Part shown: piece after piece, positions 15,069 to 24,600 of the stretch | Layout: every line of letters begins with the position of its first letter | Numbering within the stretch: position 1 is the first letter of the stretch | From: Candidatus Cacconaster scatequi | GTDB taxonomy: Bacteria > Bacteroidota > Bacteroidia > Bacteroidales > UBA932 | Direction of reading: 5' to 3' | Length of the DNA stretch: 32,068 bases | Assembly: GCA_018065305.1 (NCBI GenBank) | Contig: JAGHTO010000051.1 | Coordinates: forward strand, 1-32,068 | The notes under the pieces: model-generated | The model's input: the letters and a program-made list of their open reading frames with translations, nothing else | Database searches by the model: none | What the model was told of the DNA's origin: nothing | Translations under genes and position numbers: made by a program

Positions 15069-18000
15069 ATGGGAAACATACTCAAAGCGTTGTTCGGCTC
15101 GAAGGCTGACAGAGATTTGAAAAAACTCACGCCTACGCTGAACCTTATCCTTGCCGCATACGAAAGGATAGACAAGCTCTCCGATGACGAGCTTCGTGAA
15201 GAATCGCAATCTCTACGCGATAAAATAAAGACTCATATTGTCGGGGAGGAGACACAGATAGCCTCCATCAGGGAGCAGCTCTCCGACCCGGAGATAGATG
15301 TCAAGAAGAAAGAGTCTCTGGCAACGGAACTCGATGAACTGACAAAGAAAGTGGATGAAAAGATTGAGGAGATTCTTGACAGGATTCTCCCCGACGCTTT
15401 TGCAATAATGAAATCCACGGCCCGCAGGTTCAAGGAGTCCGCGACCATCAGAGTCCGCGCCACCGACTTTGACCGTGACCTCAGCGCCAACCACGATTTC
15501 GTCACTATCGACGGAGACACAGCCATCTGGAAAAACAGCTGGATGGCAGGTGGCAATATGATAACCTGGGATATGGTCCACTATGACGTTCAGCTTATCG
15601 GTGGTTCTGTGCTCCACAGTGGAAAGATTGCGGAGATGGCGACCGGTGAGGGAAAGACCCTTGTGGCGACGCTTCCCGTATTCCTCAATGCTCTGGCTGG
15701 CAAAGGTGTGCACGTTGTTACAGTCAACGACTATCTTTCCAAACGAGACTCCGAATGGATGGGACCTCTCTATATGTTCCACGGTTTGAGTGTCGACTGC
15801 ATCGACAAGCATCAGCCCAACTCCGAAGCGAGAAAACGTGCGTACAGGGCCGACGTGACATTCGGAACGAACAACGAATTCGGTTTCGACTACCTTCGCG
15901 ACAATATGGCCATCAATCCGGATGACCTGGTGCAGAGGAAACATCATTTCGCAATCGTGGATGAGGTCGACTCCGTACTTATCGATGACGCCCGTACTCC
16001 TCTGATTATTTCAGGTCCTGTCGAAAAGGCCGGGGACGAGACTTTCATAGAATACAAGCCTTATGTCGAGCGTCTCTACAATGCGCAGAAAACGCTGGTC
16101 AACCAGACTCTCAATGAGGCGAAGAAACTGATTTCGGAGGGTAAAATTGTGGATCAGGGAGAGATTCTGCTTCTCCGTGCCCACAAGGGACTCCCCAAGT
16201 ATCAGCCTCTTATCAAGTATCTCAGCGAGCCGGGAATCAAGCGCATTCTCGAAGAGGCCGACAGCAAGATAATCAAGGCGGCGTTCACCGAAAAGGATAT
16301 TGAGCAGAGGGTTGTGACGAACGAACTCTATTTCGTCATTGACGAACAGCAGCGTTCCGTGGAACTGACGGACAAGGGAAACGAGGTTCTCGCAAAGGCT
16401 GTGGGAGATTCCGATTTCTTCCTGATGCCGCGTCTGGGTGACGAGGTGTCCAAGATCGAGCATTCCGGAGCGACCGACGAGGAAAAACGCCGGATGAAGG
16501 AGGAACTGTATGCCAACTATTCCCTCAAGGCGGAAAGGATGCATACCGTCGACCAGCTGCTGAAAGCGTACGCGATGTTCTCGAAGGATGTCGATTATGT
16601 CATCATAGACAACAAAGTAAAGATTGTCGATGAAGGAACCGGACGTATTATGGAGGGAAGGCGCTGGAGCGATGGACTCCATCAGGCTGTGGAGGCCAAG
16701 GAAAATGTCAAGGTAGAGGCTGCCACTCAGACCTTTGCCACCATCACGCTTCAGAACTATTTCCGAATGTACCACAAACTCTCCGGAATGACAGGTACCG
16801 CCGAGACTGAAGCCGGCGAATTCTGGAGCATATACAAACTGGATGTTGTCGTGATACCGACCAACCGCCCGATTCTCCGCAAGGATCAGGAGGACCTGAT
16901 ATATAAGACAAAGAAGGCCAAATATGCCGCCGTCATCGAGAAGATTCAGGAATATGTATCCCAGGGTCGTCCTGTCCTTGTCGGCACGACTTCCGTAGAA
17001 ATCTCCGAACTTCTCAGCAGGATGTTGAAGATAAGGGGTATAGAGCATCAGGTGTTGAATGCCAAGCAGCACGCGCGTGAGGCTGAAGTCGTCGCTCACG
17101 CAGGTGAACCCGGCACCGTCACCATCGCAACCAATATGGCGGGCCGTGGTACCGATATCAAGTTGACGGAAGGCGTCCGGAATGCCGGAGGCCTTGCCAT
17201 CATCGGCACCGAAAGACACGACAGCCGCCGTGTCGACCGTCAGCTCCGTGGCCGTGCGGGACGACAGGGTGACCCCGGAAGTTCAATCTTCTACGTTTCT
17301 CTCGAAGATGACCTAATGCGTCTCTTCGGAAGCGAGCGTATCACCAAGGTGGTGGACAATATGGGTATGGCCGAGAACGAGGCGCTTCAGGCCTCAATGC
17401 TTTCCAGTGCAATCGAGCGTGCGCAGCGTAAGGTCGAGGAGAACAACTTCGGAACCAGAAAACGTCTTGTCGATTATGATGATGTGATGAACTCTCAGCG
17501 TGAGGTTGTCTATACGAAGCGCCGCAGCGCCCTCACCGGTGAGAGGATTGACGTCGATGTCCTCAATATGGCATCCGACTATTGCGAGATGTTCGTGGAG
17601 GACAACAAGGGGCTTGGATACGAGGAGTTCTGCGATGAACTTATGAAGAAGATGTCTTTCCATCCCCAGTTTGACGAGGCTTTCTATGAGAAATCATCGA
17701 AGGCGCAGCTCGCCGAGACTTTGGAGAAGGAGATTCTTGAAGCCCAGCAGAGGCGATTCGACCTCCTTATTGAACAGGCCTGGCCTGTCATCAAGACCGT
17801 TTATGAGACAAAGCGAATGTTCTATCAGAACATAGCTTTGCCGATAACCGACGGCAAGATAGTCCAGACGATTCTGGTGGATTTGCGAAAGGCATACGAG
17901 AGCAAGGGCAAGGAGATAATACGTGCCGTCGAGAAGGCGGCAACCCTGCGGGTGATAGACAATTACTGGAAGGAGCATCTGCGTGAGATGGATGACTTGA

Positions 18001-18359
18001 AGCAGTCTGTACAGAATGCCGCGTACGAACAGAAGGATCCTATCCTTATATATAAGGGCGAAAGTTTCAACCTGTTCATCACGATGCTTGAAAATCTGAG
18101 CAATGATGTCCTTGCATTCCTGCTGAGGGCGCAGATATACCTCAGGCAGGACCAGCAGCCCGAACAGGTGGCTTCTCAGGCACAGGAGAAACATTCTGAT
18201 ATGAGCAGGATGCAGATGAGCCGCTCCGACCTGTTGACGAACAGCGCCGAGCCCAGGTCCAACGCGCCGGTGCATATCGAGAAGAAGGTCGGAAGAAACG
18301 ATCCCTGCCCCTGCGGCAGCGGCAAGAAATTCAAGAACTGTCACGGAAAGGATTTGTAA
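15069..18359 (+). CDS. secA: Protein translocase ATPase SecA
   Basis: A 1096-residue SecA, the motor that drives unfolded preproteins through SecYEG at the inner membrane. Walker A is MATGEGKT at 190-197, the DEVD box (Walker B) is at 298-301 in VDEVDSVLIDDART, the preprotein cross-linking domain follows, and the second nucleotide-binding fold has TNMAGRGTDIKL and RQLRGRAGRQGDPG. The helical scaffold and wing domains come next. The extreme C terminus has a zinc-binding SEC-C tail (Cys1080, Cys1082, Cys1091, His1092) that contacts SecB or ribosomes. The length, greater than in E. coli, is normal for Bacteroidota, which carry an N-terminal insertion around residues 60-110. It has its own promoter. 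Confidence 0.99.
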   Translation: MGNILKALFGSKADRDLKKLTPTLNLILAAYERIDKLSDDELREESQSLRDKIKTHIVGEETQIASIREQLSDPEIDVKKKESLATELDELTKKVDEKIEEILDRILPDAFAIMKSTARRFKESATIRVRATDFDRDLSANHDFVTIDGDTAIWKNSWMAGGNMITWDMVHYDVQLIGGSVLHSGKIAEMATGEGKTLVATLPVFLNALAGKGVHVVTVNDYLSKRDSEWMGPLYMFHGLSVDCIDKHQPNSEARKRAYRADVTFGTNNEFGFDYLRDNMAINPDDLVQRKHHFAIVDEVDSVLIDDARTPLIISGPVEKAGDETFIEYKPYVERLYNAQKTLVNQTLNEAKKLISEGKIVDQGEILLLRAHKGLPKYQPLIKYLSEPGIKRILEEADSKIIKAAFTEKDIEQRVVTNELYFVIDEQQRSVELTDKGNEVLAKAVGDSDFFLMPRLGDEVSKIEHSGATDEEKRRMKEELYANYSLKAERMHTVDQLLKAYAMFSKDVDYVIIDNKVKIVDEGTGRIMEGRRWSDGLHQAVEAKENVKVEAATQTFATITLQNYFRMYHKLSGMTGTAETEAGEFWSIYKLDVVVIPTNRPILRKDQEDLIYKTKKAKYAAVIEKIQEYVSQGRPVLVGTTSVEISELLSRMLKIRGIEHQVLNAKQHAREAEVVAHAGEPGTVTIATNMAGRGTDIKLTEGVRNAGGLAIIGTERHDSRRVDRQLRGRAGRQGDPGSSIFYVSLEDDLMRLFGSERITKVVDNMGMAENEALQASMLSSAIERAQRKVEENNFGTRKRLVDYDDVMNSQREVVYTKRRSALTGERIDVDVLNMASDYCEMFVEDNKGLGYEEFCDELMKKMSFHPQFDEAFYEKSSKAQLAETLEKEILEAQQRRFDLLIEQAWPVIKTVYETKRMFYQNIALPITDGKIVQTILVDLRKAYESKGKEIIRAVEKAATLRVIDNYWKEHLREMDDLKQSVQNAAYEQKDPILIYKGESFNLFITMLENLSNDVLAFLLRAQIYLRQDQQPEQVASQAQEKHSDMSRMQMSRSDLLTNSAEPRSNAPVHIEKKVGRNDPCPCGSGKKFKNCHGKDL

Positions 18360-18415
18360 TCCAACTTCAAGCGACAACTTGTAACGGATTAAACAGCTTC
18401 TAAATTGAATTGTAA

Positions 18416-19786
18416 ATGAAATACGATGTTGTTGTAATAGGTGCCGGTCCGGGTGGATATGTCGCCGCTGTAAAGGCCGCCGGATATGGAATGTCGGTGG
18501 CGGTGGTTGAACGTGATGCACTCGGGGGTGTATGCCTCAATTGGGGCTGCATTCCCACAAAGGCACTGCTCAAGAGCGCGCAGGCAATCCATTATGCATC
18601 GAGAGCCGCAGAGTTCGGCTTTTCAGTAGGAGAGGTGATTCCGGATATCCGGAAGATTGTGGAACGCAGCCGCGGAGTGGCATCCACGATGAACAAGGGA
18701 ATCGAATATCTTTTCAAGAAAAACAACGTTACCCTTGTTCACGGAAATGCAAGACTCCTGTCCGAAAAGCGGGTGGAGGTCTCCGGCCCCGACGGAGTGT
18801 CTGTTTTGGAATACGACAATGTCATCATTGCCACCGGTTCCCATCCCGCCGGCCTGCCTTTCGCTCCCATTGACGGGAAGAGAATAATCTCATATCGTCA
18901 GGCTCTTGTTCCCGAAACTTTGCCTGCAAGTATGGTTGTCATAGGCTCCGGTGCCATAGGCTCGGAGTTGGCCTTCTTCTACCGCTCTCTCGGCGTGGAA
19001 GTTACAATCGTGGAGTTTTTGGACAGGATTCTTCCTCTTGAGGATGATGACGTATGCGCTCAGGTGAGCCGTCAGTTCAGAAAGGCCGGAATGAAAGTGA
19101 TGACGGGTTCTTCTGTCAAAAAGGTAGATGTGTCAGACGGCTTGTGCAAAGTTTACGTGGATACTCCGAAAGGGGAGCAGACGCTTGATGCGGAGGTCGT
19201 CCTTTCCGCGGTCGGGGTAAGACCCAATACTGAGAATCTGGGCCTTGAGGAACTCGGGGTGAAGATGGAAAGGGGAAGGATAATCGTTGACGGAAATTAT
19301 ATGACAGATGTCGCCGGTGTCTATGCGATAGGGGACGTGATTCCGACACCCGCGCTGGCTCACGTGGCTTCCGCCGAAGCCGTGGCCTGTGTGGATGCCA
19401 TTGCCGGAAAAAAACCGCAACCTGTCGATTATCGCTATGTACCTGCCTGCACGTACATCACGCCGGAGGTGGCTTCCGTTGGAATGACCGAGCGTGCCGC
19501 CAAGGAAAAGGGACTCTCCTACAGGTGCTCCAAGTTCCTTTTTACCGCTTCCGGAAGGGCCGCCGCGGCCGGTGCCAGAGACGGTTTTGTCAAACTTGTG
19601 GTGGAGGAGGGCAGTGACCGCATCCTCGGGGTTCACATTGTAGGTGACAATGCATCCGAAATGATAGGAGGTATGGTGATAGCGTGCCGTCACGGTGTGA
19701 CCGCTTCTGAACTTGCAAAGACAATTTTCCCCCACCCGACAATGAGTGAGGGAATTATGGAAGCCGCCGACATCGCGTCAATGTGA
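18416..19786 (+). CDS. lpdA: Dihydrolipoyl dehydrogenase
   Basis: A 456-residue flavoprotein disulfide reductase that reoxidises dihydrolipoamide with NAD+ in 2-oxoacid dehydrogenase or glycine cleavage complexes. The FAD motif GAGPGGYVAA is at 9-18, the redox disulfide Cys40/Cys45 lies in GGVCLNWGCIPTK, the NAD-binding fold is VIGSGAIGSELA, and the C-terminal catalytic pair is His440 and Glu445 in HPHPTMSEG-type context (here FPHPTMSE). Length is typical. No E1, E2 or glycine-cleavage genes adjoin it, so its complex is encoded elsewhere. It follows secA by 56 bases and ends 10 bases before a convergent glycosyltransferase gene. Confidence 0.96.
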   Translation: MKYDVVVIGAGPGGYVAAVKAAGYGMSVAVVERDALGGVCLNWGCIPTKALLKSAQAIHYASRAAEFGFSVGEVIPDIRKIVERSRGVASTMNKGIEYLFKKNNVTLVHGNARLLSEKRVEVSGPDGVSVLEYDNVIIATGSHPAGLPFAPIDGKRIISYRQALVPETLPASMVVIGSGAIGSELAFFYRSLGVEVTIVEFLDRILPLEDDDVCAQVSRQFRKAGMKVMTGSSVKKVDVSDGLCKVYVDTPKGEQTLDAEVVLSAVGVRPNTENLGLEELGVKMERGRIIVDGNYMTDVAGVYAIGDVIPTPALAHVASAEAVACVDAIAGKKPQPVDYRYVPACTYITPEVASVGMTERAAKEKGLSYRCSKFLFTASGRAAAAGARDGFVKLVVEEGSDRILGVHIVGDNASEMIGGMVIACRHGVTASELAKTIFPHPTMSEGIMEAADIASM

Positions 19787-19796
19787 CGCATGCGTT

Positions 19797-20765
19797 TCAG
19801 ATTCTTTCCTTGATATTGTATTTGTTTCTGTCCTGACTGTTTCTTGACACTAGTTCTGCAAGGAACCCTGTCAGGAAGAGTTGTACTCCGATTATCACGG
19901 CCAGCAGGGCAAGATAGAACAGGGGCTGGTCCGTGACGGCTCTGAATATGTGTCCGTTTGCCTGTGCGACAAGTTTCTTGACAATCAGATAGATTGTTAT
20001 TATGATACCGGTGAGGAACATCAGAGCTCCGCCGCCGCCGAACAGATACATAGGCTTCTTCCCGAATCTCTGAAGAAACCAGATGGAGAGCAGGTCGAGG
20101 AATCCGTGTATGAATCTGTCGATTCCGAATTTGCTTTTGCCGTACTTCCTGGCCTGATGGAGGACAACCTTTTCACCGATGTTTCCGAAGCCGGCATTCT
20201 TGGCGAGGTAGGGGATGAAGCGGTGCATCTCTCCATAGACTTCGATGTGCTTGACCACATCTTTCCTGTAAGCTTTCAGGCCGCAGTTCATGTCGTGCAG
20301 CTTTATCCCTGTCACTCTTCTGGCCGTAGCATTGTATAACTTGGATGGGAGGTTCTTCGTCGCAACGTTGTCATAACGTTTCTTCTTCCAGCCGGATACA
20401 AGGTCGTAGCCGTCTTCGCGGATCATTCTGACCATTTCCGGAATCTCTTCCGGGTTGTCCTGCAAGTCAGCGTCCATAGTGATTACAATCTCGCCGCAGG
20501 CCGCTTCAAAGCCGCAATACAGAGCCGCGGACTTGCCATAATTGCGGCGGAACCGGATTGCACGTATCATGTCGTACTGACCTTTCAGCTCGTTGATTAC
20601 TCTCCACGAGCCGTCCGTGCTGCCGTCATCCACCATTATTATCTCGAAACTGAATTCTTTCGGAGTCAGAGCGGAGTCAATCCATCGCACCAGTTCGGGA
20701 AGGGATTCCTCTTCGTTGAAGAGAGAAATCACGATGGAAAGATCCGGATTACTGTTGTTCTCCAT
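19797..20765 (-). CDS. Family 2 glycosyltransferase, DPM1/GtrB-like with two C-terminal membrane helices
   Basis: A 322-residue enzyme that should transfer a sugar from a nucleotide donor to undecaprenyl phosphate on the cytoplasmic face. The GT-A fold starts with DLSIVISLFNEEESLPEL; MVDDGSTDGS follows near 44-53, and the metal-binding DAD is at 98-100 in TMDADLQDNP. RFRRNYGKSAALYCGF is also typical. Two hydrophobic helices (about 230-255 and 275-300) anchor it. The frame opens at 20825, but the ATG at 20765 fits family starts and lies within the last 17 bases of the DUF4199 gene, so the two are coupled. The sugar is unknown. Confidence 0.9.
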   Translation of the reverse strand: MENNSNPDLSIVISLFNEEESLPELVRWIDSALTPKEFSFEIIMVDDGSTDGSWRVINELKGQYDMIRAIRFRRNYGKSAALYCGFEAACGEIVITMDADLQDNPEEIPEMVRMIREDGYDLVSGWKKKRYDNVATKNLPSKLYNATARRVTGIKLHDMNCGLKAYRKDVVKHIEVYGEMHRFIPYLAKNAGFGNIGEKVVLHQARKYGKSKFGIDRFIHGFLDLLSIWFLQRFGKKPMYLFGGGGALMFLTGIIITIYLIVKKLVAQANGHIFRAVTDQPLFYLALLAVIIGVQLFLTGFLAELVSRNSQDRNKYNIKERI

Positions 20766-21279
20766 TGAGTTCCTCATTTGTGAAAACGTCTTTTGCACCA
20801 TTGGACTTTTTTGCAAGAATAGCACTGAAAATCAATCCGAGGAAGGTGTACCACAGAAAAGTGACTACACAGGACAACTGGGCGAAATTATCTTCGAGCT
20901 TCAGCAGGGCGTCACTGACTTCATCGGGAATATTGTTTCCGGTTGAAGCGAGTGATGCAACCACCGTATCGATAGTCTCCGTAATCTTTTCCGGGCAGAT
21001 GTACTGGTACAGCACGAAACTGAAAACTCCGCAGAGAAGTGCGGAACAGAAACTTGTTGCGAATCCGAATTTGAATGCGGATGAATCCTCGTTCCTTTTC
21101 TTGTAGCCGAGCATGAAATATCTCAACAGCCAGATGGTGAAGACAAGTTTGGCAAGCCACAGAATCATCTGCAGAATGGATGAGGGTACGAAAGCGTCAA
21201 TTGCGGTGACAACGATTGTTACAAGGGCCAGAAAAATGCCGTCAATGCCGGCTTCACCCCATAATGTGTTACTTTTCAT
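20749..21279 (-). CDS. DUF4199 membrane protein
   Basis: A 176-residue membrane protein with about four hydrophobic helices (near 12-30, 37-57, 70-93 and 135-158) and a charged C-terminal tail. It resembles DUF4199 proteins of Bacteroidota, which often precede a GT2 gene as here. Function is unknown; the overlap with the glycosyltransferase suggests that it supports that enzyme or its lipid-linked product. It has a -7 box 34 bases upstream, divergent from the thrS promoter. Confidence 0.75.
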   Translation of the reverse strand: MKSNTLWGEAGIDGIFLALVTIVVTAIDAFVPSSILQMILWLAKLVFTIWLLRYFMLGYKKRNEDSSAFKFGFATSFCSALLCGVFSFVLYQYICPEKITETIDTVVASLASTGNNIPDEVSDALLKLEDNFAQLSCVVTFLWYTFLGLIFSAILAKKSNGAKDVFTNEELNGEQQ

Positions 21280-21312
21280 AATATTACAGGACTGATTTTG
21301 TCTTTTTCAGTG

Positions 21313-21320
21313 CAAATATA
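21313..21320 (-). promoter_or_regulatory. -7 box of the DUF4199-GT2 operon
   Basis: The minus strand reads TATATTTG, an exact TAnnTTTG match, 33 bases from the ATG. It lies back to back with the thrS promoter. A -33 box is not evident. Confidence 0.45.
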
Positions 21321-21332
21321 TCAATTTATTGT

Positions 21333-21340
21333 TAAATTTG
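21333..21340 (+). promoter_or_regulatory. -7 box of the thrS-infC-rpmI-rplT operon
   Basis: TAAATTTG is an exact match, predicting a thrS leader of about 43 bases. No T-box-like structure was seen in this short leader. Confidence 0.5.
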
Positions 21341-21388
21341 CGATTTATTGCAATCCGGCTTTGTATGTCGGTTTAAATTAAAGGTATT

Positions 21389-23323
21389 ATGATCAAAATT
21401 ACTTTTCCAGACGGTGCTGTAAAGGAATACCAGGAAGGTATTTCAGCATATCAGATTGCAGAGAGCCTCAGCCCCAGACTGGCTGACGATGTTTTGTCTT
21501 CATCGGTGAACGGCAAAATCTACGATCTGGACCGCCCTATCAACGCAGATTCCACTCTCAAACTTCACAAATGGGATGACCCCGAGGCGAAGGAAACATT
21601 CTGGCATTCTTCATCCCACCTTATGGCAGAGGCCATCAAGGCTCTGTATCCGAACGTGAAATTCGGAATCGGCCCCGCTATAGAAAACGGGTTTTATTAT
21701 GACATCGACCTTGAAGGCAAGCAGCTTGTCGAAGCCGACCTGAAGGCCATCGAGGACAAGATGTTGGAGTTCGCACGTTCCAAGGAGAAATTCGTGCGTC
21801 AGGATGTTTCAAAGGCCGAGGCTCTTGAGGTTTTCTCTGAAAAAGGGGAGACTTTCAAATGCGAACTTATAAATGACCTGCAGGACGGTACCATTTCATT
21901 CTATACAAACGGCTCTTTCACAGACCTTTGCCGCGGACCCCATTTGAGGGACACCTCCGCAATCAAGGCTGTCAAACTGCTCTCGATAGCGGGAGCTTAT
22001 TGGAGGGGAGATGAACACAACAAACAGCTCACCCGCATCTATGGAATCACCTTCCCCAAGAAGAGTATGCTTGATGAATATCTGCAGATGCTGGAGGAGG
22101 CCAAGAAGCGTGACCACCGCAAGATAGGGAAGGAGATGGAACTTTTCGCCTTTTCACAGAGAGTCGGTATGGGACTTCCTCTCTGGCTGCCCAAGGGAAC
22201 TGACCTCAGGATGCGGCTTGAGAATTTCCTCCGCAAGGTTCAGAAACGTTACGGATATGTTCAGGTAATCACTCCGCATATCGGTCAGAAGGATTTATAC
22301 GTGACTTCAGGTCACTGGGCCAAATATGGGGCCGACTCTTTCCGCCCCATCAGCACCCCGCAGGAAGGTGAAGAGTACCTTCTCAAACCTATGAACTGCC
22401 CTCATCACTGCGAGATATACAGGTTGAAACCCCGCTCATACAGGGATCTTCCCCTGAGACTCGCCGAATTCGGCACCGTCTACCGCTATGAGCAGAGCGG
22501 CGAGCTTCACGGACTGACCCGTGTCCGCAGTTTCACTCAGGATGACGCCCACCTTTTCTGCCGTCAGGACCAGATCAAGGAGGAGTTCTGCAAGGTCATA
22601 GATATCGTGCTCTACATATTCAAGACTTTGAAGTTCGAGGAATACACCGCACAGATTTCACTCCGTGACCCCGATAACAAAACCAAATACATCGGTTCCG
22701 ATGAAAACTGGGCGAAAGCGGAGGCCGCTATCGTCGAGGCTGCAAAGGAAAAGGGGTTGCCCACCGTCGTGGAGTTGGGAGAGGCTGCTTTCTATGGTCC
22801 GAAGCTTGACTTTATGGTGAAGGATGCGCTTGGAAGAAGCTGGCAGCTCGGTACCATTCAGGTCGACTACAACCTTCCGGAGCGTTTTGACCTGGAGTAC
22901 ATCGGGTCTGACGACAAGAAGCACAGGCCGGTGATGATTCACAGGGCTCCGTTCGGCTCTATGGAGCGTTTTGTCGCTGTACTTCTTGAACACACCGCAG
23001 GAAGACTGCCCCTCTGGCTGATTCCTGAACAGTGCATTGTTCTGCCAATCAGTGAAAAATTCAACGATTATGCGAAAAAAGTTTGCGAATTGCTTAATAA
23101 TTACGAAATTCGCGCGTTTATTGACGACCGTAACGAAACTATCGGCAAGAGAATCCGTGAAAACGAGCTCAAGCATACGCCTTATATTTTGGTCGTAGGC
23201 GAGAAGGAAGAGTCAGCCGGTTCTGTTTCAATCAGGAAACAGGGCGGCGAATCTCTCGGATCAATGACGGTGGAAGAGTTCAGTCAGTTCATTAAACAGG
23301 AAGTTAAAAAAGAATTGGAATAA
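21389..23323 (+). CDS. thrS: Threonyl-tRNA synthetase
   Basis: A 644-residue class II synthetase that charges tRNA-Thr. The TGS domain is at about 1-62, and the editing domain has HSSSH at 73-77 and Cys181 in LCRGPH, so Ser-tRNA editing should be intact. The catalytic domain follows, with zinc ligands Cys337 (MNCPHHC), His388 (TQDDAHLF) and His518 ([10 protein letters not shown]), and the anticodon-binding domain ends the protein. Length is standard. It leads the widely conserved thrS-infC-rpmI-rplT order. In some bacteria its product represses its own mRNA; no operator can be identified here. Confidence 0.98.
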   Translation: MIKITFPDGAVKEYQEGISAYQIAESLSPRLADDVLSSSVNGKIYDLDRPINADSTLKLHKWDDPEAKETFWHSSSHLMAEAIKALYPNVKFGIGPAIENGFYYDIDLEGKQLVEADLKAIEDKMLEFARSKEKFVRQDVSKAEALEVFSEKGETFKCELINDLQDGTISFYTNGSFTDLCRGPHLRDTSAIKAVKLLSIAGAYWRGDEHNKQLTRIYGITFPKKSMLDEYLQMLEEAKKRDHRKIGKEMELFAFSQRVGMGLPLWLPKGTDLRMRLENFLRKVQKRYGYVQVITPHIGQKDLYVTSGHWAKYGADSFRPISTPQEGEEYLLKPMNCPHHCEIYRLKPRSYRDLPLRLAEFGTVYRYEQSGELHGLTRVRSFTQDDAHLFCRQDQIKEEFCKVIDIVLYIFKTLKFEEYTAQISLRDPDNKTKYIGSDENWAKAEAAIVEAAKEKGLPTVVELGEAAFYGPKLDFMVKDALGRSWQLGTIQVDYNLPERFDLEYIGSDDKKHRPVMIHRAPFGSMERFVAVLLEHTAGRLPLWLIPEQCIVLPISEKFNDYAKKVCELLNNYEIRAFIDDRNETIGKRIRENELKHTPYILVVGEKEESAGSVSIRKQGGESLGSMTVEEFSQFIKQEVKKELE

Positions 23324-23331
23324 CTTAATTT

Positions 23332-23348
23332 AGGAGGACACAGCAATA
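23332..23348 (+). promoter_or_regulatory. Shine-Dalgarno and AUA start of infC
   Basis: AGGAGGA at 23332-23338 is a full anti-Shine-Dalgarno match, unusual in Bacteroidota. It is followed after 7 bases by ATA at 23346. An in-frame TAG at 23331 means no ATG, GTG or TTG start is available between that stop and the TTG at 23409. Confidence 0.65.
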
Positions 23349-23945
23349 GCTACCAATTACAGGCCACCGAAACCGAGACCGCAGGCTCCGCGCCAGCCCG
23401 ATCAGAGATTGCCTCAGAACAGGAAGGACAAGGAAGACGCACTGCGTATCAACAACCGCATCACCGCTCCGAAAGTGAGGGTGGTGGGTGACAATGTGCC
23501 CGAGCAGGGCATCTATCCTCTCTCTCAGGCTCTCAAGATGGCTGAGAATCTTGAACTTGACCTTGTCGAAATCGCTCCTAACAGCGATCCGCCGGTGTGC
23601 AAGATAATTGACTATCAGAAGTTCCTCTATCAGCAGAAAAAGAAGGCCAAGGAGCAGAAAGCCAATGCCTCCAAGATTGTCATCAAGGAAATTCGCTTCG
23701 GGCCTCAGACCGATGAGCACGACTTCCAGTTCAAACTCAACCACGCGAAGAGTTTCCTTCAGGAAGGGTCAAAGGTCAAGGCTTACGTCTTCTTCCGCGG
23801 CAGGTCCATCCTTTTTGCGGACCAGGGGGAGAAGCTTCTTCTGAGGTTCGCTCTCGAACTCGAGGAATTCGGCAAAGCCGAACAGCTTCCCAAGCTTGAA
23901 GGCAAGAAGATGCTGATGATGATTGCACCTATTAGGAAAAAGTAA
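23346..23945 (+). CDS. infC: Translation initiation factor IF-3, probable AUA start
   Basis: A protein of 199 residues from the ATA at 23346, or 178 from the internal TTG at 23409. IF-3 binds the 30S subunit and rejects wrong start codons and tRNAs. The N-terminal domain begins at [17 protein letters not shown], the helix linker is [10 protein letters not shown], and the C-terminal domain has [17 protein letters not shown] and ends in [11 protein letters not shown], all typical. The ATA has a perfect Shine-Dalgarno sequence seven bases upstream, whereas the TTG has none. IF-3 genes of other bacteria use rare starts (AUU in E. coli) so that IF-3 limits its own synthesis, and the same logic would apply here. 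The extra N-terminal segment is rich in Pro, Arg and Gln. Confidence 0.93.
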   Translation: MATNYRPPKPRPQAPRQPDQRLPQNRKDKEDALRINNRITAPKVRVVGDNVPEQGIYPLSQALKMAENLELDLVEIAPNSDPPVCKIIDYQKFLYQQKKKAKEQKANASKIVIKEIRFGPQTDEHDFQFKLNHAKSFLQEGSKVKAYVFFRGRSILFADQGEKLLLRFALELEEFGKAEQLPKLEGKKMLMMIAPIRKK

Positions 23946-23973
23946 CTTTTAACCAATAACTAAATTATTAATT

Positions 23974-24168
23974 ATGCCAAAATTGAAGACCAACTCCGGT
24001 TCAAAGAAGCGTTTCACGCTCACCGGTTCTGGAAAAGTGAAGAGAAAACACGCTTACAAAAGCCACATTCTCACAAAGAAAACCAAGAAGCAGAAGAGAA
24101 ACCTCACTCACGTAGCAATGATTGAGAAGGTTGACCTCAAGAGAGTAAAAGCTTTGCTGGTAAAGTAA
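23974..24168 (+). CDS. rpmI: Ribosomal protein bL35
   Basis: A 64-residue, strongly basic protein of the 50S subunit. It opens with [18 protein letters not shown] and has the conserved [20 protein letters not shown] core. It lies between infC and rplT, the standard order, 28 bases after infC. Its gene is followed by a 76-base gap that folds into a strong hairpin upstream of rplT. Confidence 0.98.
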   Translation: MPKLKTNSGSKKRFTLTGSGKVKRKHAYKSHILTKKTKKQKRNLTHVAMIEKVDLKRVKALLVK

Positions 24169-24184
24169 AATCAATGTCTAACCC

Positions 24185-24229
24185 GGATATTCAGCCGGCA
24201 AGTCCCTGCGAGACAGGGCGCTGATATCC
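24185..24229 (+). promoter_or_regulatory. Candidate L20 autoregulatory hairpin in the rpmI-rplT gap
   Basis: The lower stem pairs GGATAT (24185-24190) with ATATCC (24224-24229), and CAGC (24192-24195) with GCTG (24220-24223), with T24191 bulged. An asymmetric internal loop (8 bases on the left, 1 on the right) leads to an upper stem CCCTG/CAGGG closed by the loop CGAGA. No T-run follows, so it is not a simple terminator. It ends 15 bases before the rplT ATG, a position suited to translational control. L20 represses its own operon in other phyla through mRNA structures that mimic its rRNA site; that this is such a site is inference. Confidence 0.5.
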
Positions 24230-24244
24230 AAAAACAAATGAATT

Positions 24245-24589
24245 ATGCCAAGATCGGTAAATCACGTAGCTTCAAGAGCACGTCGCAAGAAGATTCTGAA
24301 AGAAACCCGCGGTAACTTCCTTTCAAGGAAGAATGTCTGGACCGTTGCCAAGAACACCTATGAAAAAGGTTTGACATACGCATATCGCGACCGCAAGACC
24401 AAAAAACGCAATTTCCGCGCACTTTGGATCACCCGTATCAATGCCGCAGCACGCCAGCACGGCCTGAACTACTCTCAGTTCATGGGTAAACTGGCCGCTC
24501 AGAACGTCGGATTGAACCGCAAAGTCCTCGCTGACCTTGCAATGAACAATCCTCAGGCATTCGAGGCTATCGTCAATTCAGTAAAATAG
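24245..24589 (+). CDS. rplT: Ribosomal protein bL20
   Basis: A 114-residue basic 50S protein needed for early assembly on 23S rRNA. The opening [20 protein letters not shown] and the globular part with [20 protein letters not shown] are typical. It ends the infC-rpmI-rplT set. In Bacillus and E. coli bL20 represses this operon, and the hairpin just upstream is a candidate target. lepB follows after 11 bases. Confidence 0.98.
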   Translation: MPRSVNHVASRARRKKILKETRGNFLSRKNVWTVAKNTYEKGLTYAYRDRKTKKRNFRALWITRINAAARQHGLNYSQFMGKLAAQNVGLNRKVLADLAMNNPQAFEAIVNSVK

Positions 24590-24600
24590 TCTGACAGGAT

